From positions 248,001-312,000 of the forward strand of contig JALIGW010000063.1 of NCBI GenBank assembly GCA_023053685.1: 64,000 bases of DNA, written 5' to 3'. A program made the position numbers and the translations under genes. Shown here piece by piece: positions 53,696-64,000 of the stretch. The stretch's first letter is position 1. The number at the start of each line of letters is the position of its first letter. Source of the stretch: Diadophis punctatus similis (Eukaryota; Chordata; Lepidosauria; Squamata; Dipsadidae). The notes beneath the pieces are model-generated. The model searched no databases, had not been told where the DNA came from, and saw only the letters and a list, made by a program, of their open reading frames with translations.

Positions 53696-54637
53696 CCGTA
53701 TTTTTTGGAGTATAAGATGCACTGAAGTATAAGACGCACCTTAGTTTTGGGGGAGGAAAACAAGGAAAAAAGGCCTCTGCCTCCAAGCAATTTGCCAAAC
53801 AGCAAACAGCAAAAAGCACAGATGATATACACTGTTTGCTGTGTATTTCTGTGCATGTGTGCTTGACCCATAGAAATTGCAAAAAAATTGAGAAATGTAC
53901 ATTATGCCAGAAAGTTTTCTTAAATGTAGTCACAATAACTCCTCCTGATTATTTAAATAGATCTACTCAAAGGTAACTGAAGTCTAATACTAAATAGGAC
54001 ACTATTACATTTCATACTATACTTATATAGAGCTGTGAAAATTAATAAAAATTTCTGAAAGTATACATTATTCTCTATTATTTAAAAGAAGATGCAATAG
54101 CATTGGGCCTCTTCAGAGCAAGCATTTATTTTAAAAAGCTTCTTTATTTTGTTAAGTTGTCCAGTTGTCTAAAGCTAACAAAGCTGGCTGTGGAATTCTG
54201 GGAGTTGAAGTCCACAAGTCTTTAAATTGCCGAAGTTGGAGACCCCTGGCTCTAGAACAATAATAAAGCAGTCTTTAAAAAATAAGTCTAATGATTTGAA
54301 CATTCTACAGACATTTATAGTTATTGACTTACCCCCTTCCATCCAGTTCAGCAGAAAATAAAAATCTGTGTGTCTCTTCCAGCTATTTGCCTCTTTGCAA
54401 GCTAGTTTCACTTTCATTTTCCCATGTGGCAAATCAGCTGTTCGTCGGAAAGCTGCTAGTGACTTGCTTCACTTTACAGGCTCTTCCCGCTTTGCTGCAA
54501 ACAGGTAAATTGCTGGAAGACAGAGGCCTAAGGGTGGGGGTGGGGGGTGGGGGCTACATTTGGTGTATAAGACGCACCCAAGTTTTCACCCTCTTTTTGG
54601 GGGTAAAAAGGTGCGTCCTATACTCTGAAAAATACGG
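53696..54637 (-). mobile_element. TA-flanked MITE, copy 2 (inverted)
   Basis: Ends CCGTATTTTTTGGAGTATAA and CTGAAAAATACGG with TA on each side. Internal blocks (AAGCAATTTGCCAAACAGC, then TATACACTGTTTGCTGTG) are the complement of those in 36606-37602. Lies in intron 4 of V2R-4 and itself carries a small insertion at 54172-54249. Confidence 0.78.
54172..54249. mobile_element. Small hAT-type fragment nested in MITE
   Basis: GGAATTCTGGGAGTTGAAGT, then GTTGGAGACCCCTGG, a common squamate repeat whose CCCCTG end resembles a hAT terminus. It splits the MITE at GTCTAAAG/CTCTAGAA, as comparison with copy 1 (TGTTCTAGACAAC) shows. Confidence 0.55.
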
Positions 54638-54639
54638 TA

Positions 54640-55383
54640 AATACCAGCAGATTATTCATTTACTTACTCTCCTTTGCTTTTGGCATCTAACATTGAAATA
54701 AATGATTTTTCTACTTAAGAAAGACTGGAGGGATGGAATTGAAAAAACTTGTTTCCAGCTCTGTATCTGGATCTTTTTCTACTGAAGAACTACAATTATG
54801 GGACACCAACTTTTATGGAAAGACAAATCTACATTTCTTATTAGTTAAATTTGGACCCTCCTTTTTGGTCAGAGGAACTTAATGTAGCTAGCGATAAAGA
54901 TTAAACAAATGCATTCTAGGTTTTTCAGGTGAAGTGCCCTCTTACAAGCCAAAACCCAAATCTAAGTAGCATTTCCTTTCAGATTCTCCCTTGTTATTTC
55001 CAAAATGAGGAAGGGCTTTTCTTTGAATCAAAGTCTTGTTTTGGTGCTTCAGTTTTCCAGGTTATGGGCATTATCTCACAACAAAAGAGCCTTTATGGTT
55101 TCATGTGAAATATAAAAATCTTTGGAGCTTCTTCAGATGAGAAGAAGGCCTATTGCTTATCCCAGTGGGTAACTCTGGCCAGGTTTAGGTTGCTTAAAAA
55201 GATTATAGAACATCAGTGACCTTTCAAGAGAGACATTTCTCGATCTGGACAAGGTGAGGCTTATTTCTCACATGGACCAACAGGACCTCTAATCAGTCAT
55301 GACTATATTTCATCTGAGTCAGTCCAAATCTTAATGCAGATGCTGGTTAAAGGAACCTGAGGCTATTAGGAACACAAATCTCA
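54640..55383 (-). other. V2R-4 intron 4 remnant
   Basis: Shares an ordered series of matches with intron 4 of V2R-3 (AAGAGGACTTCC/CAACAGGACCTC, then ACCTGAAGCTATTA/ACCTGAGGCTATTA) and stops abruptly at about 55383. No exon 4 follows. Confidence 0.6.
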
Positions 55384-56380
55384 CTTCCGGTAAGATGGTG
55401 ACAAGGCAGACACCTAGTCCCATAGCTGAAAACCAAAAGTAGGGAAAAGACCTAAAAAGTAGGGAAAAGACCTTAAAAAAAGCAGAGAAATGATCCTGAG
55501 CGAAGAGAGCCGCAGCGAAAAGCACCACGAGGGCTCAGCCATAAGGGATCACAAATAAAAAAGCCTAGAAGCGCTCAACCACCGTTATGCTTCGCAAGGC
55601 TCAAAAAACATCACTGAGAAGCCCCGGAACACTCAGTAAAGGCAATTACAGCATCCTTACCTCAAAAGAACTGCAGCGAAGCCCCACGAGGGAACAGCTC
55701 GAAAGGGACAGCTTGGAGGGACCTTAGCAACCGGACTGGTGGAGCAACTGAAACCCGATCACCCGAAGCCATCAGACCCGGTGAGTTTCCAGAGTGCCTG
55801 TTTGCTCCTGCTTGTCTCAGCTACTACAAAACTACCAGCTTTGTTTGTTTAGCTAGAATCTCCGTAGCTTGAATTTCAAAAAAAAAAAACCCGCTATGTG
55901 TGCAAAGCTACAGCAACAAATCCATCGAAGGCAAGGGTCAGAGAATCACCATACCCTCATCCCCAAAGCTACTGCCATAAATCCAGCAAAGAGAATATAT
56001 ACCCAGAGCAAAGCTTCGCTCGTCCCCAGCATCACTAAAACTTCCTTTGAGAAGCTGCAATAAAGTCTTTTTGCTTTTGAATAACAAAAGGAGCTGGTGT
56101 AGTGGGAAAAGGTGGGGGTCACGAATTCTACATTTAAAAGCCAGTTTAAAACAAAGGATTTGTACTTCACTTCTCTGCTACTTATTTCAATTGATCAATT
56201 AATAATTCAGGCATTAGTCAAGCATTGTTTAACTGTAGATAGATTATATTATTATTTGACTTTTATTAATCTGATATTTTACTTGTTGGGTACTATTAAT
56301 TAACTATTCATTAATTAGTATAATTAATTAGCTGATTGGTTATTGATGGTTAGACTGATTGATTATTAATTAATTGATTA
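55384..56380 (+). mobile_element. Probable 5' UTR of a LINE (interrupted by copia)
   Basis: Begins CTTCCGGTAAGATGGTGAC, like a LINE 5' terminus, then GC-rich leader and AT-rich sequence. The copia insertion at 56381 splits it; it continues at 61316 and reaches the ORF1-like start at 61479. Assignment to the same LINE as 61316-64000 is inference from continuity and orientation. Confidence 0.5.
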
Positions 56381-56854
56381 TGTTAGGTCTCTGACCATAA
56401 CTAATATTGGATAGAACAATATATGTTTAGCCTTTAACAGATATGTCTGTTAAGCTGAGGTGTTGCAGACTGCCACAAGAGGGAGCTAGAGTTCACAGCT
56501 TATTTCTCTGGGAGTCCCTCTCTGTTTGTCTTTGGTCTCTGCTACTCAGTGTGTAGTCTCTGCTACTTATTAGAGCAAGGTCTAGAGTATGTATGCTCTG
56601 CATTTCTCTCTGTGTTGTAGTTATGTATTATAGCTAAAATGTATTTGTACTGGATAATACTTGGATTGTCATTATGACTATTAAGTGTATGACTTTGGAC
56701 TGTTTATAGGAACATGCTATTTCTTAAAGTAAACTTTAACTCAAGTTAGTGTATCTCTGTGTGGCTGAGTACTTATTCACAACTGATCTCAATCTAAATG
56801 TTTCTGTATGCACAACCTTGGTAACGCAAGGAATACTCTGCTAATACATTAACA
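56381..56854 (+). repeat. copia 5' LTR
   Basis: 474 bases, TG...CA. Differs from the 3' LTR at four places, e.g. GCCACAAGAGG versus GCCATAAGAGG and GTAACGCAAG versus GTAACACAAG. Expected to hold the promoter, though I cannot pinpoint a TATA box. Confidence 0.96.
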
Positions 56855-56856
56855 CT

Positions 56857-56870
56857 GGTTATGGGCCCAG
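56857..56870 (+). promoter_or_regulatory. copia primer-binding site (half initiator Met-tRNA)
   Basis: GGTTATGGGCCCAG lies two bases after the LTR. It is complementary to the anticodon arm of eukaryotic initiator Met-tRNA, not to its 3' acceptor end. Drosophila copia is known to be primed by a 39-nucleotide 5' half of this tRNA, which would end exactly in this complement. Confidence 0.85.
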
Positions 56871-56946
56871 AGAGATATTGAGAGTTAGTGTGAATATTCA
56901 GTTTCATACTCAGACAGCTAACTTGTGGTTTACTGTTAAATTAACA

Positions 56947-59900
56947 ATGGCACAAGAACAGTCAACTAGCTTATCCCTGATAACCAGGTTAGATGGAACT
57001 AACTATGTTTCCTGGTCTATGAAGTACAGCTTACTTTTGCGTAAAGAAGGATTATGGACTGTGGTTAATAATCCACCTGATATAACAGCTTGGGATCCAA
57101 CAAATGATGAAGATAAGAAGAAAATAGCTGCCTTTAACCGGGATAATGAAAAGGCTCTTAGTATTATTGGACTGACACTGAGTGATCAGCAACTGGTCCA
57201 TATTCATGGTGAAGATTCTGCTGCCAAGTGTTGGAGTACCTTAAAGAGACTTTATGTTCGTGATAGTGTTGGTGCGCACATACACCTTACACGTAAACTG
57301 TTCAGAGCATGTTTGTTAAAAGGTGGTGACATGTTAGCTCATTTGGAATTTATGAAGAGAACATTACAAGAGCTACATGAAAAAGAACTGATTTTCTCAG
57401 AGTTGCATCAAGTTTATATTATTCTTTCTTCTTTGGATGACTCTTATGATGATTATGTGTCTTCACTGGAAGTTTTGACCAGAGATGAACTGACATTGAC
57501 TGGCATAATAGGAAGACTGTTAGAAGAGTCTAGAAGAAGGCAAGATAGAAAACAACTGAGAGAGAAACCACCACAGGAAGAACAACGGTCTTCAACTGCC
57601 TATATTGTTAGGAAATGTTATTCTTGTGGGGCTAAGGGTCATATAGCCAGATTCTGTAAAAAGGGTAAAAAGCAGAATGTTAGTAATATGCAGAGAGTGT
57701 ATAATGATGTTAGTGCAGCTATATCAAGTACAAATAAAACTGTAAGCCATGATATCTGGATAATAGACAGTGGAGCATCTCAGTGTATAACTAAAAGTAA
57801 AGAGAGATTTGTAAATATGACTAAAAGTAACCAGCATGTATCATTAGCAAATGGCTGGAAATTGAGAGTATCTGGAGAAGGTAATGCATATTGTTCATGT
57901 ATTAATGAAAGTTTACCAATGTTATATGTACCTAACCTTATATATAACTTACTATCTGTGAGAGAATTGGTAAAAGCAGGGTTTGTGGTAACTTTTCAGG
58001 GAGATAAATGTTTAATTGAAAAGCAAGGTAAAAGAGTTACTGCAAGATTGCATGATGGCTTATACATTATCCATGATAGTCCATTAAATAAGGCCAATTC
58101 AGTTTATGAAAATAGAAAGCCTCATGACGAATGTATTCATTTGCTCCATAGACGTATGGGACATTTAAATTTCAAAATTTTAAAGAAAACTGTTGAGTTA
58201 TCTAATGGTATAAAATTAAAACCTTGTGCAAGATATTTAAATTGTAATGCTTGCAATCAGGAAAAGAGCAAGGTAATTCCTGCAAACAGGTTAAATGGAT
58301 TTAAAACCAAGGAACCATTAGAGGTTGTATTTGCTGATCTCATTGGCCCTAAGAAACCCAGTTTAGGTGGAGCCTGTTATATATTGAGCATAGTTGATCA
58401 TTTTTCTAGATATGGTCTCTGTTATCTGATGAAAACAAAAACAGAAACATATCAGCATTTTGTAAACTGGTTAAGGTTTGTTGAACGAAAAATGAATAAG
58501 AAACTGGTTAGTTTAGTAACAGATAATGGTACTGAGTTTACCAATAAGAGATTTGAAGATATGCTAAAGAGAGCTGGTATTGAACTTAAGTGTTCTGCTC
58601 CTTTTCGGCCACAACATAATGCGCATATTGAACATAGAGGTCAGACATTACAGGCTATGTCTAGAACCATGATTTCAGATTCTAGTTTACCAGAGAGGCT
58701 CTGGGGTGAAGCTATAATGTGTGCTAACCATATTTTGAACAATGTAGTGAATGCAACTACTGGTGAATTGCCATTTACTCGTTGGTATGGTAGGAAACCA
58801 AATCTTAGTTATTTGCATACATTTGGTGCACCAGCATGGGTGCATATTCCCACTCAAGTAAGGCGAAAGGGACAACATAGAGCACGGAAATTATGTTTTG
58901 TAGGGTATGAATCTAATAATAGATCATTTAGATTCTGGGACCCAGGTACTACTAGAGTATATTGTAGTGCAAGTGCTAAATTCCTTGAGCATGTTGGATG
59001 GAGTAAACTGGAACAGGAATACAAGGAACAAGATAGTATTGTTGTTGAGGATCCATTGTTTTCTGATGATTCTGATAAGAATAGTACTGATGATAGGATA
59101 GTGAAAGAATCCTCAATAGAGGAACCATCTATGGATGATGTAGAAGATACTTCGATAGGGGAGGAAAAGGAAGAGGAAATTCCAACAACTTGTACTAAAT
59201 TGCCTAGGAGGTCAACTAGGGAGAGACGTCCACCTGATAGATATCAGGCAAGTATTGTTTGCCAGATTAATGTGGAACCATCTAATTATAATGAACTTAA
59301 GCTGTATCCAACAAAGGAACAGGTAGCTTGGCAGGAAGCTATGAATAAGGAATTAAAATCTTTAAAGGATCTTGAGGTATATGAAGATGTAAAGTTACCA
59401 CCAGGTGAGCGTGCAATAGGTTGCAGATGGGTGTATAAATTAAAGACTTGTGTGGATGGCACTGTTACCCATAAAGCAAGATTAGTTGCTCAGGGATTTG
59501 CTCAATCAGATAAGGATTATGATGAGGTATTTGCACCTAGTCTGAGAGCAAATACATTGAGAGGAGCATTAGTTTGGGCAGCTAAAAATAAATGCATAAT
59601 TAATCATGTAGATGTTGAAACATCATATCTACATGCACCATTACAACATACCATTTATATGAGAAAGCCATTAGGTTTAAAAGATGATAGAAAAAATGAT
59701 TATTGGAAATTAAAGAAAAGTCTTTATGGTTTAAAGCAATCAGGTTATGAATGGAATAAATGCATTGTAAAAGAATTAGTTTCCATGGATTTTAAAGCTG
59801 GTATAGCTGATCCTTGTTTATTTAGGAGAGAGAAAGATGGTTTGATTTCTCTGTTGCTATTATTTACAGATGATATAGCGATTATAACAAAGACTGAACA

Positions 59901-60804
59901 AGAAGCAAATGATATTGTTTCTGAATTACAAAGAAAGTTCAAGATTAGAAATTTAGGAGAAATTAAACATTATTTGGGTCTTGATATAATGAAGACAAAT
60001 AGAGGATTCCAAATTTCGCAAGCTAAGAAGATTAGCCAATTGTTAAAAAGATATAACCTGGAGAATTGTAAAACTGCTAAGACACCAATGGATCAGGGAT
60101 TTACAAATAGTGATACAAAATGTCCTGTGTTTGATAAGGAGATATATCAGTCTCTAATTGGTAGTCTCTCATATTTGAGTAATTGGTCTAGACCAGATAT
60201 ATCTTATAGCGTAAATCAACTGACTAGATATAATGCTGAACCAAATGAAAGGCATTGGCAAGCAGCTAAACGAATACTTAGATATCTAAAGCACACAATA
60301 CATTATTCTTTATATTTAGAACCGAGAAATGAATTAGTGTTAACTGCATATGCTGATGCAAGTTTTGCTACTGATGCAATGACTCGCAAATCAACATCAG
60401 GTATAGTGGTAATGTTGGGTAATGCTTTAATAGGGTGGAAATCTATTAGGCAACAACATATTAGTTTATCCACTATGGAAGCAGAATTCTCGAGTTTATC
60501 ATTAATGTGTACAGAATTGGTGTATTATAAACAATTGTTAAAGGATATAGGAATTACTGTACAGGATCCATTTATTGTGTATGAAGACAATCAATCTGCC
60601 ATTAGTATGGCTAATAGTTTAGCTGTGAAAACAAGGTCGAAACACACTGATTTGAGATATCTGAATGTTAGACAATGTGTTCAAAATAAAATGGTTAAGT
60701 TGGAATACTGCATGACTGAACAGAATATTGCAGATCATTTCACTAAAGCGCAAGGTGCAATTAAACACAAAGAGTGTTGTGAAAACTATGGTTTAAAGAT
60801 GTAA
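56947..60804 (+). CDS. copia Gag-Pol polyprotein
   Basis: 1285 residues in one frame with no stop or shift. Start chosen at the first ATG (MAQEQSTSLSLITRLDGTNY), which opens directly into the copia Gag homology. Domains: Gag with CCHC knuckle C224-C227-H232-C237; aspartic protease DSGA at 274-277; integrase zinc motif H401-H406-C433-C436 and catalytic D464, D526, E562 (35-residue D-E spacing); reverse transcriptase with D889 and FTDDI (D975, D976; most copias have YVDD); RNase H D1137, E1178, D1214, D1235. The polyprotein normally builds virus-like particles, copies the RNA and inserts the DNA. A single frame without a gag-pol shift is usual in copia elements. Confidence 0.96.
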   Translation: MAQEQSTSLSLITRLDGTNYVSWSMKYSLLLRKEGLWTVVNNPPDITAWDPTNDEDKKKIAAFNRDNEKALSIIGLTLSDQQLVHIHGEDSAAKCWSTLKRLYVRDSVGAHIHLTRKLFRACLLKGGDMLAHLEFMKRTLQELHEKELIFSELHQVYIILSSLDDSYDDYVSSLEVLTRDELTLTGIIGRLLEESRRRQDRKQLREKPPQEEQRSSTAYIVRKCYSCGAKGHIARFCKKGKKQNVSNMQRVYNDVSAAISSTNKTVSHDIWIIDSGASQCITKSKERFVNMTKSNQHVSLANGWKLRVSGEGNAYCSCINESLPMLYVPNLIYNLLSVRELVKAGFVVTFQGDKCLIEKQGKRVTARLHDGLYIIHDSPLNKANSVYENRKPHDECIHLLHRRMGHLNFKILKKTVELSNGIKLKPCARYLNCNACNQEKSKVIPANRLNGFKTKEPLEVVFADLIGPKKPSLGGACYILSIVDHFSRYGLCYLMKTKTETYQHFVNWLRFVERKMNKKLVSLVTDNGTEFTNKRFEDMLKRAGIELKCSAPFRPQHNAHIEHRGQTLQAMSRTMISDSSLPERLWGEAIMCANHILNNVVNATTGELPFTRWYGRKPNLSYLHTFGAPAWVHIPTQVRRKGQHRARKLCFVGYESNNRSFRFWDPGTTRVYCSASAKFLEHVGWSKLEQEYKEQDSIVVEDPLFSDDSDKNSTDDRIVKESSIEEPSMDDVEDTSIGEEKEEEIPTTCTKLPRRSTRERRPPDRYQASIVCQINVEPSNYNELKLYPTKEQVAWQEAMNKELKSLKDLEVYEDVKLPPGERAIGCRWVYKLKTCVDGTVTHKARLVAQGFAQSDKDYDEVFAPSLRANTLRGALVWAAKNKCIINHVDVETSYLHAPLQHTIYMRKPLGLKDDRKNDYWKLKKSLYGLKQSGYEWNKCIVKELVSMDFKAGIADPCLFRREKDGLISLLLLFTDDIAIITKTEQEANDIVSELQRKFKIRNLGEIKHYLGLDIMKTNRGFQISQAKKISQLLKRYNLENCKTAKTPMDQGFTNSDTKCPVFDKEIYQSLIGSLSYLSNWSRPDISYSVNQLTRYNAEPNERHWQAAKRILRYLKHTIHYSLYLEPRNELVLTAYADASFATDAMTRKSTSGIVVMLGNALIGWKSIRQQHISLSTMEAEFSSLSLMCTELVYYKQLLKDIGITVQDPFIVYEDNQSAISMANSLAVKTRSKHTDLRYLNVRQCVQNKMVKLEYCMTEQNIADHFTKAQGAIKHKECCENYGLKM

Positions 60805-60825
60805 GGTATTATATATTGATCTACC

Positions 60826-60837
60826 CAAAGGGGAGAA
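60826..60837 (+). promoter_or_regulatory. copia polypurine tract
   Basis: AAAGGGGAGAA directly before the 3' LTR, the expected plus-strand primer. Confidence 0.88.
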
Positions 60838-61310
60838 TGTTAGGTCTCTGACCATAACTAATATTGGATAGAACAATATATGTTTAGCCTTTAACAGATA
60901 TGTCTGTTAAGCTGAGGTGTTGCAGACTGCCATAAGAGGGAGCTAGAGTTCACAGCTTATTTCTCTGGGAGTCCCTCTCTGTTTGTCTTTGGTCTCTGCT
61001 ACTCATGTGTAGTCTCTGCTACTTATTAGAGCAAGGTCTAGAGTATGTATGCTCTGCATTTCTCTCTGTGTTGTAGTTATGTATTATAGCTAAAATGTAT
61101 TTGTACTGGATAATACTTGGATTGTCATTATGACTATTAAGTGTATGACTTTGGACTGTTTATAGGAACATGCTATTTCTTAAAGTAAACTTTAACTCAA
61201 GTTAGTGTATCTGTGTGTGGCTGAGTACTTATTCACAACTGATCTCAATCTAAATGTTTCTGTATGCACAACCTTGGTAACACAAGGAATACTCTGCTAA
61301 TACATTAACA
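60838..61310 (+). repeat. copia 3' LTR
   Basis: 473 bases, near-identical to the 5' LTR; one base shorter (ACTCATGTG versus ACTCAGTGTG). Confidence 0.96.
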
Positions 61311-61315
61311 GATTA

Positions 61316-64000
61316 TTAATATTAATTAATTCCATTGATTGTTGATATTAAATAATTGATTTGATTAGTTATTGATATTAATTAATTAATTTAATGAATT
61401 ATTGATACTAATTAACTAATCTGTCAGCCACTATTTGACTATTGATCTTTTGTCAGCCACTATTTGATTATTAAACATGTCAAACAAAAAATCAAACAAA
61501 CTCCACAATCAAAAACCCCCAAATGGAAGATTTATTTATTTATTTATTTATTTTGTTATTCTTATATGCCGCCCAACTCCCGAAGGACTCAGGGCGGCGT
61601 ACAACATAAGAGATACAAGAATGAACAAAATTTCAACAATTAAAAACGGTACAAAATTTAAAAAGGCAGTATAAAAGCAACAACAACATCCATCCATTCA
61701 ACCACATACATACTTGGGGGGTAAGCTCAAATGGTTAAGCTGTCCCCCCCACCTGCAGGAAGAGCCATGTCTTAACGGCCTTTCGGAAGGCCAGCAGAGT
61801 GGGGATGGTTCGGGTCTCTGGGGGGAGTTGGTTCCAGAGCACGGGGCCAGCCACAGAGAAGGCCCTCCCCCTGGGGCCCGCCAGCCGGCATTGCTTGGCC
61901 GACGGGACCCGGAGGAGGCCAACTCTGTGGGCCCTAACCGGTCGGAGGGAAGTATGCGGCAGAATGCGGTCCCGGAGATATCCTGGTCCTAAGCCATGAA
62001 GGGCTTTAAAGATGGTGATCAACACCTTGAATTGGACCCGGAGACCGATGGGCAACCAATGCAGCTGGCGGAAAATCGGTGTCACGTGGGTGTACCTCGG
62101 CACACCCACCACAGCACGCGCAGCCGCATTTTGCACCAACTGAAGTCTCCGGATACTCTTCAAGGGTAGCCCCATGTAGAGCGCATTGCAGTAGTCCAAA
62201 CGCGAGGTGACAAGGGCATGAGTGACCGTGAGTAAAGCCTCCTTCTCCAGATATGGCCGCAGCTGGTGCACCAGGCGAACCTGTGCAAAGGCCCCCCTAG
62301 CCACAGCAGAAAGGTGATGATCTAATTTTAGCTGTGGATCTAGGAGGACCCCCAAGTTGCGGACCTGGTCTGAGGGAGTCAGTTTCGCACCCTCGAAGAC
62401 CAAGGAGGGACAGTTATCATGGTCCTTAGGAGGCATTATCCACAGCCACTCGGTCTTGTCGGGATTAAGTCTGAGTCTGTTCCTCCCCATCCAGATCTTA
62501 ACGTCGTCCAGGCATCGGCACATCAGATACCTCTACCAACGACGATATATGCTACAAATGTAACAAAATCATCAAAGAGAATGAAGAATACACAAAATGC
62601 CACATGTGCTCAACTTATGCCCACAATACCTGCCTGGAAATAAACAAAACTGTAGCCAATTTCCTACAAAAAGCTCCCACATTTCTTAATTTCTGTCCAT
62701 CATGTCTACCAATACTGGATGATCTAATGACCACGTCTGATAGATTCCAAACCTTGGAAACAACAATAAAAATACAAAAAACATACATAGATTCCATGGA
62801 AGCACGCATAGAAGCACTCATAGAAGCATGCTTCACAACTTTGTATAAAAAAAATTACAGCACAGACAAATGGAAATTCAAATGCTCAAAACCATATTCC
62901 AACACAACGACTACCTCAATCACTAGCTCAACAACCACTTCCTCAACCCCATGCACAACCACAACAACTACCTCAACCATCTACCAACCATCCAAGCAAT
63001 ATATCCTTACTCATCAAAGACACCCTTGAACAGGAACAAAAACGTAATAATGCTATTCTACTTGGCCTTGAAGTTACCAATGAACCTGATACAGATCAGG
63101 TTCGCAACATTATTGCATCAAAATTACCCGCTGAAGAAATCATTGAAGTTTCCAGAGATGGCCCCAAGTTTAAGTATAAAGATGGTTCGGTGGCCCCATG
63201 ATTCTGTAGAGTCATTTGCAAAGATGAACTCAGCAAATGAAAATTCATTAATACTATAAACTCTATTAACAGAAATGACCCCAACCCCCAAAAACTTCAC
63301 TCAAGACCTGACCTATCCATACTACAACAAATCCGCTCCCGTGAACTCCGAGCAGCTCTCAAAAAATGTCAAGACCAAGGACAAACTGACCTGTACATTG
63401 ACTACCGTGCTGGCTGCATCAAAACTAAGACAATCCGCCATCCATCATTCAAACCATCATCACCCAAAACAATCCAAACTTCCAATCCACCTTCAACCAA
63501 AACCAACCCCTCATAAACCAAAACTAGGTATGCACGCCCCTTACTTCCTCAATATCAACCACTGCTAACCTTAAATGTAAACTAGTGAATTCAAGAAGCA
63601 TCGTTAACAAAATACCTGAACTCCTTCTCTTACTAAAAACTGCTAAATTTGACATTATATTTGTCTGTGAAACATGGCTAAACGCATCCCTCCCTGACTC
63701 CATTATCACAGTAAGAGACTATCATGTTTACCTATCTGATCGCGAAACCCGTAGAGGAGGTGGAGTTGCAATCTTCTATAAGAAATCACTGAACCTAAAA
63801 AAAGGTGCAAATTAAACATGAACTCGATCTTCCAGAAACTATCATCTGCGAACTGACCTTAAATACCACACTTCGCTTCCTACTATGTTATAGAGCTCCT
63901 GATTACGACATGACACATGCGAACAAGCTAACCTCACTACTAACGTGGGCAGTCTCCTACCCACATCCTCTTATATTTCTTGGTGACCTAAACCTACCTC
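61316..64000 (+). mobile_element. Degenerate CR1-superfamily LINE (5' part), runs off window
   Basis: After the copia insertion come an AT-rich leader and an ORF1-like start at 61479 (MSNKKSNKLHNQKPPN), interrupted by an antisense L2 at 61531-62523. It then continues with a PHD-type zinc finger (CYKCNKIIKENEEYTKC, HMC, C, CPSC) and ORF1 with a frameshift near 63020 and a stop near 63200. ORF2 begins about 63575 as an AP-endonuclease (LVNSRSIVNKIPEL, CETWLNASLPDSI, GGGVAIFY) and, after a frame slip near 63810, PLIFLGDLNLP. It cannot be active. Its family resembles the 16040 and 21515 LINE ends; exact clade uncertain. Confidence 0.8.
61531..62523 (-). mobile_element. L2-clade LINE, 5'-truncated, nested
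   Basis: Antisense with an uninterrupted 262-codon RT C-terminal frame on the minus strand (62523 to 61738): [58 protein letters not shown]. Its 3' (TTTA)n tail is at the left (61531-61553). It is the best preserved L2 copy here and splits the LINE ORF1. Confidence 0.92.

Larger units (their letters stand above)
56376..61315 (+). mobile_element. Full-length Ty1/copia LTR retrotransposon
   Basis: 5' LTR 56381-56854 and 3' LTR 60838-61310, both TGTTA...TAACA, flanked by the exact 5-bp duplication GATTA (56376-56380, 61311-61315). Between them are a primer-binding site, one Gag-Pol frame with the integrase before RT (copia order) and a polypurine tract. By my reading the LTRs differ by three substitutions and one single-base indel, so the insertion is young. 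It is structurally complete and could be autonomous; activity is not shown by sequence. It splits the leader of an older LINE. Confidence 0.96.

Noticed and set aside
55869..56063. 64-codon frame before the copia element
   Set aside because: No domain; lies in probable LINE leader sequence and ends at AATAAAG-like sequence.
56878..56946. Upstream extension of the copia frame to 56878
   Set aside because: The extension begins at TTG; the first ATG at 56947 opens directly into Gag.
54640..64000. Search for V2R-4 exons 1-4
   Set aside because: No match to the exon-4 core (YLDQNG) or flytrap motifs in either strand by eye; so the gene is reported as partial rather than as a pseudogene.

Overview
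The window looks like part of a squamate, most probably snake, chromosome carrying a cluster of vomeronasal type-2 receptor (V2R) genes. The evidence is AT-rich sequence, small intron-split exons with GT/AG borders, dense CR1 and L2 LINE remnants, one CR1 copy with an (ATAGA)n 3' tail of the kind described from snake genomes, tRNA-derived SINEs with a BovB-like tail, and repeated family C GPCR seven-transmembrane (7TM) exons.

Four V2R loci can be assembled from splice sites and reading phase. V2R-1 (+) has exons 2-6 (134-9969); its signal-peptide exon lies left of the window. V2R-2 (-, 12899-23441) has all six exons and joins into an uninterrupted 853-codon frame. V2R-3 (-, 28531-42504) has all six exons and an uninterrupted 831-codon frame. 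V2R-4 (-, 50995-53542) shows only the cysteine-rich exon 5 and 7TM exon 6. V2R-1 and V2R-2 converge; V2R-2, -3 and -4 are tandem. A short exon-6 relic lies between V2R-1 and V2R-2, and a possible ghost of another copy lies near 48.2 kb.

The right end is a nest of retroelements inside what should be intron 4 of V2R-4. A degenerate LINE, apparently starting near 55.38 kb and running off the window, has been entered by a full-length Ty1/copia LTR retrotransposon (56381-61310) and by a 5'-truncated antisense L2 LINE (61531-62523). The copia element is the most striking object here: near-identical LTRs (3 substitutions and one 1-bp indel seen), an exact 5-bp target duplication, one uninterrupted Gag-Pol frame with all catalytic motifs, and a primer-binding site matching the anticodon stem-loop of initiator Met-tRNA rather than its 3' end. 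That is the unusual half-tRNA priming known from Drosophila copia.

The remaining space is introns and intergenic sequence filled with CR1, L2 and other LINE pieces, SINEs, hAT-like and TA-flanked MITEs, a Penelope-like RT scrap, LTR remnants and microsatellites. I see no bacterial-type operon, CRISPR array, rRNA or functional tRNA gene. No stretch clearly encodes a host protein other than the V2Rs.
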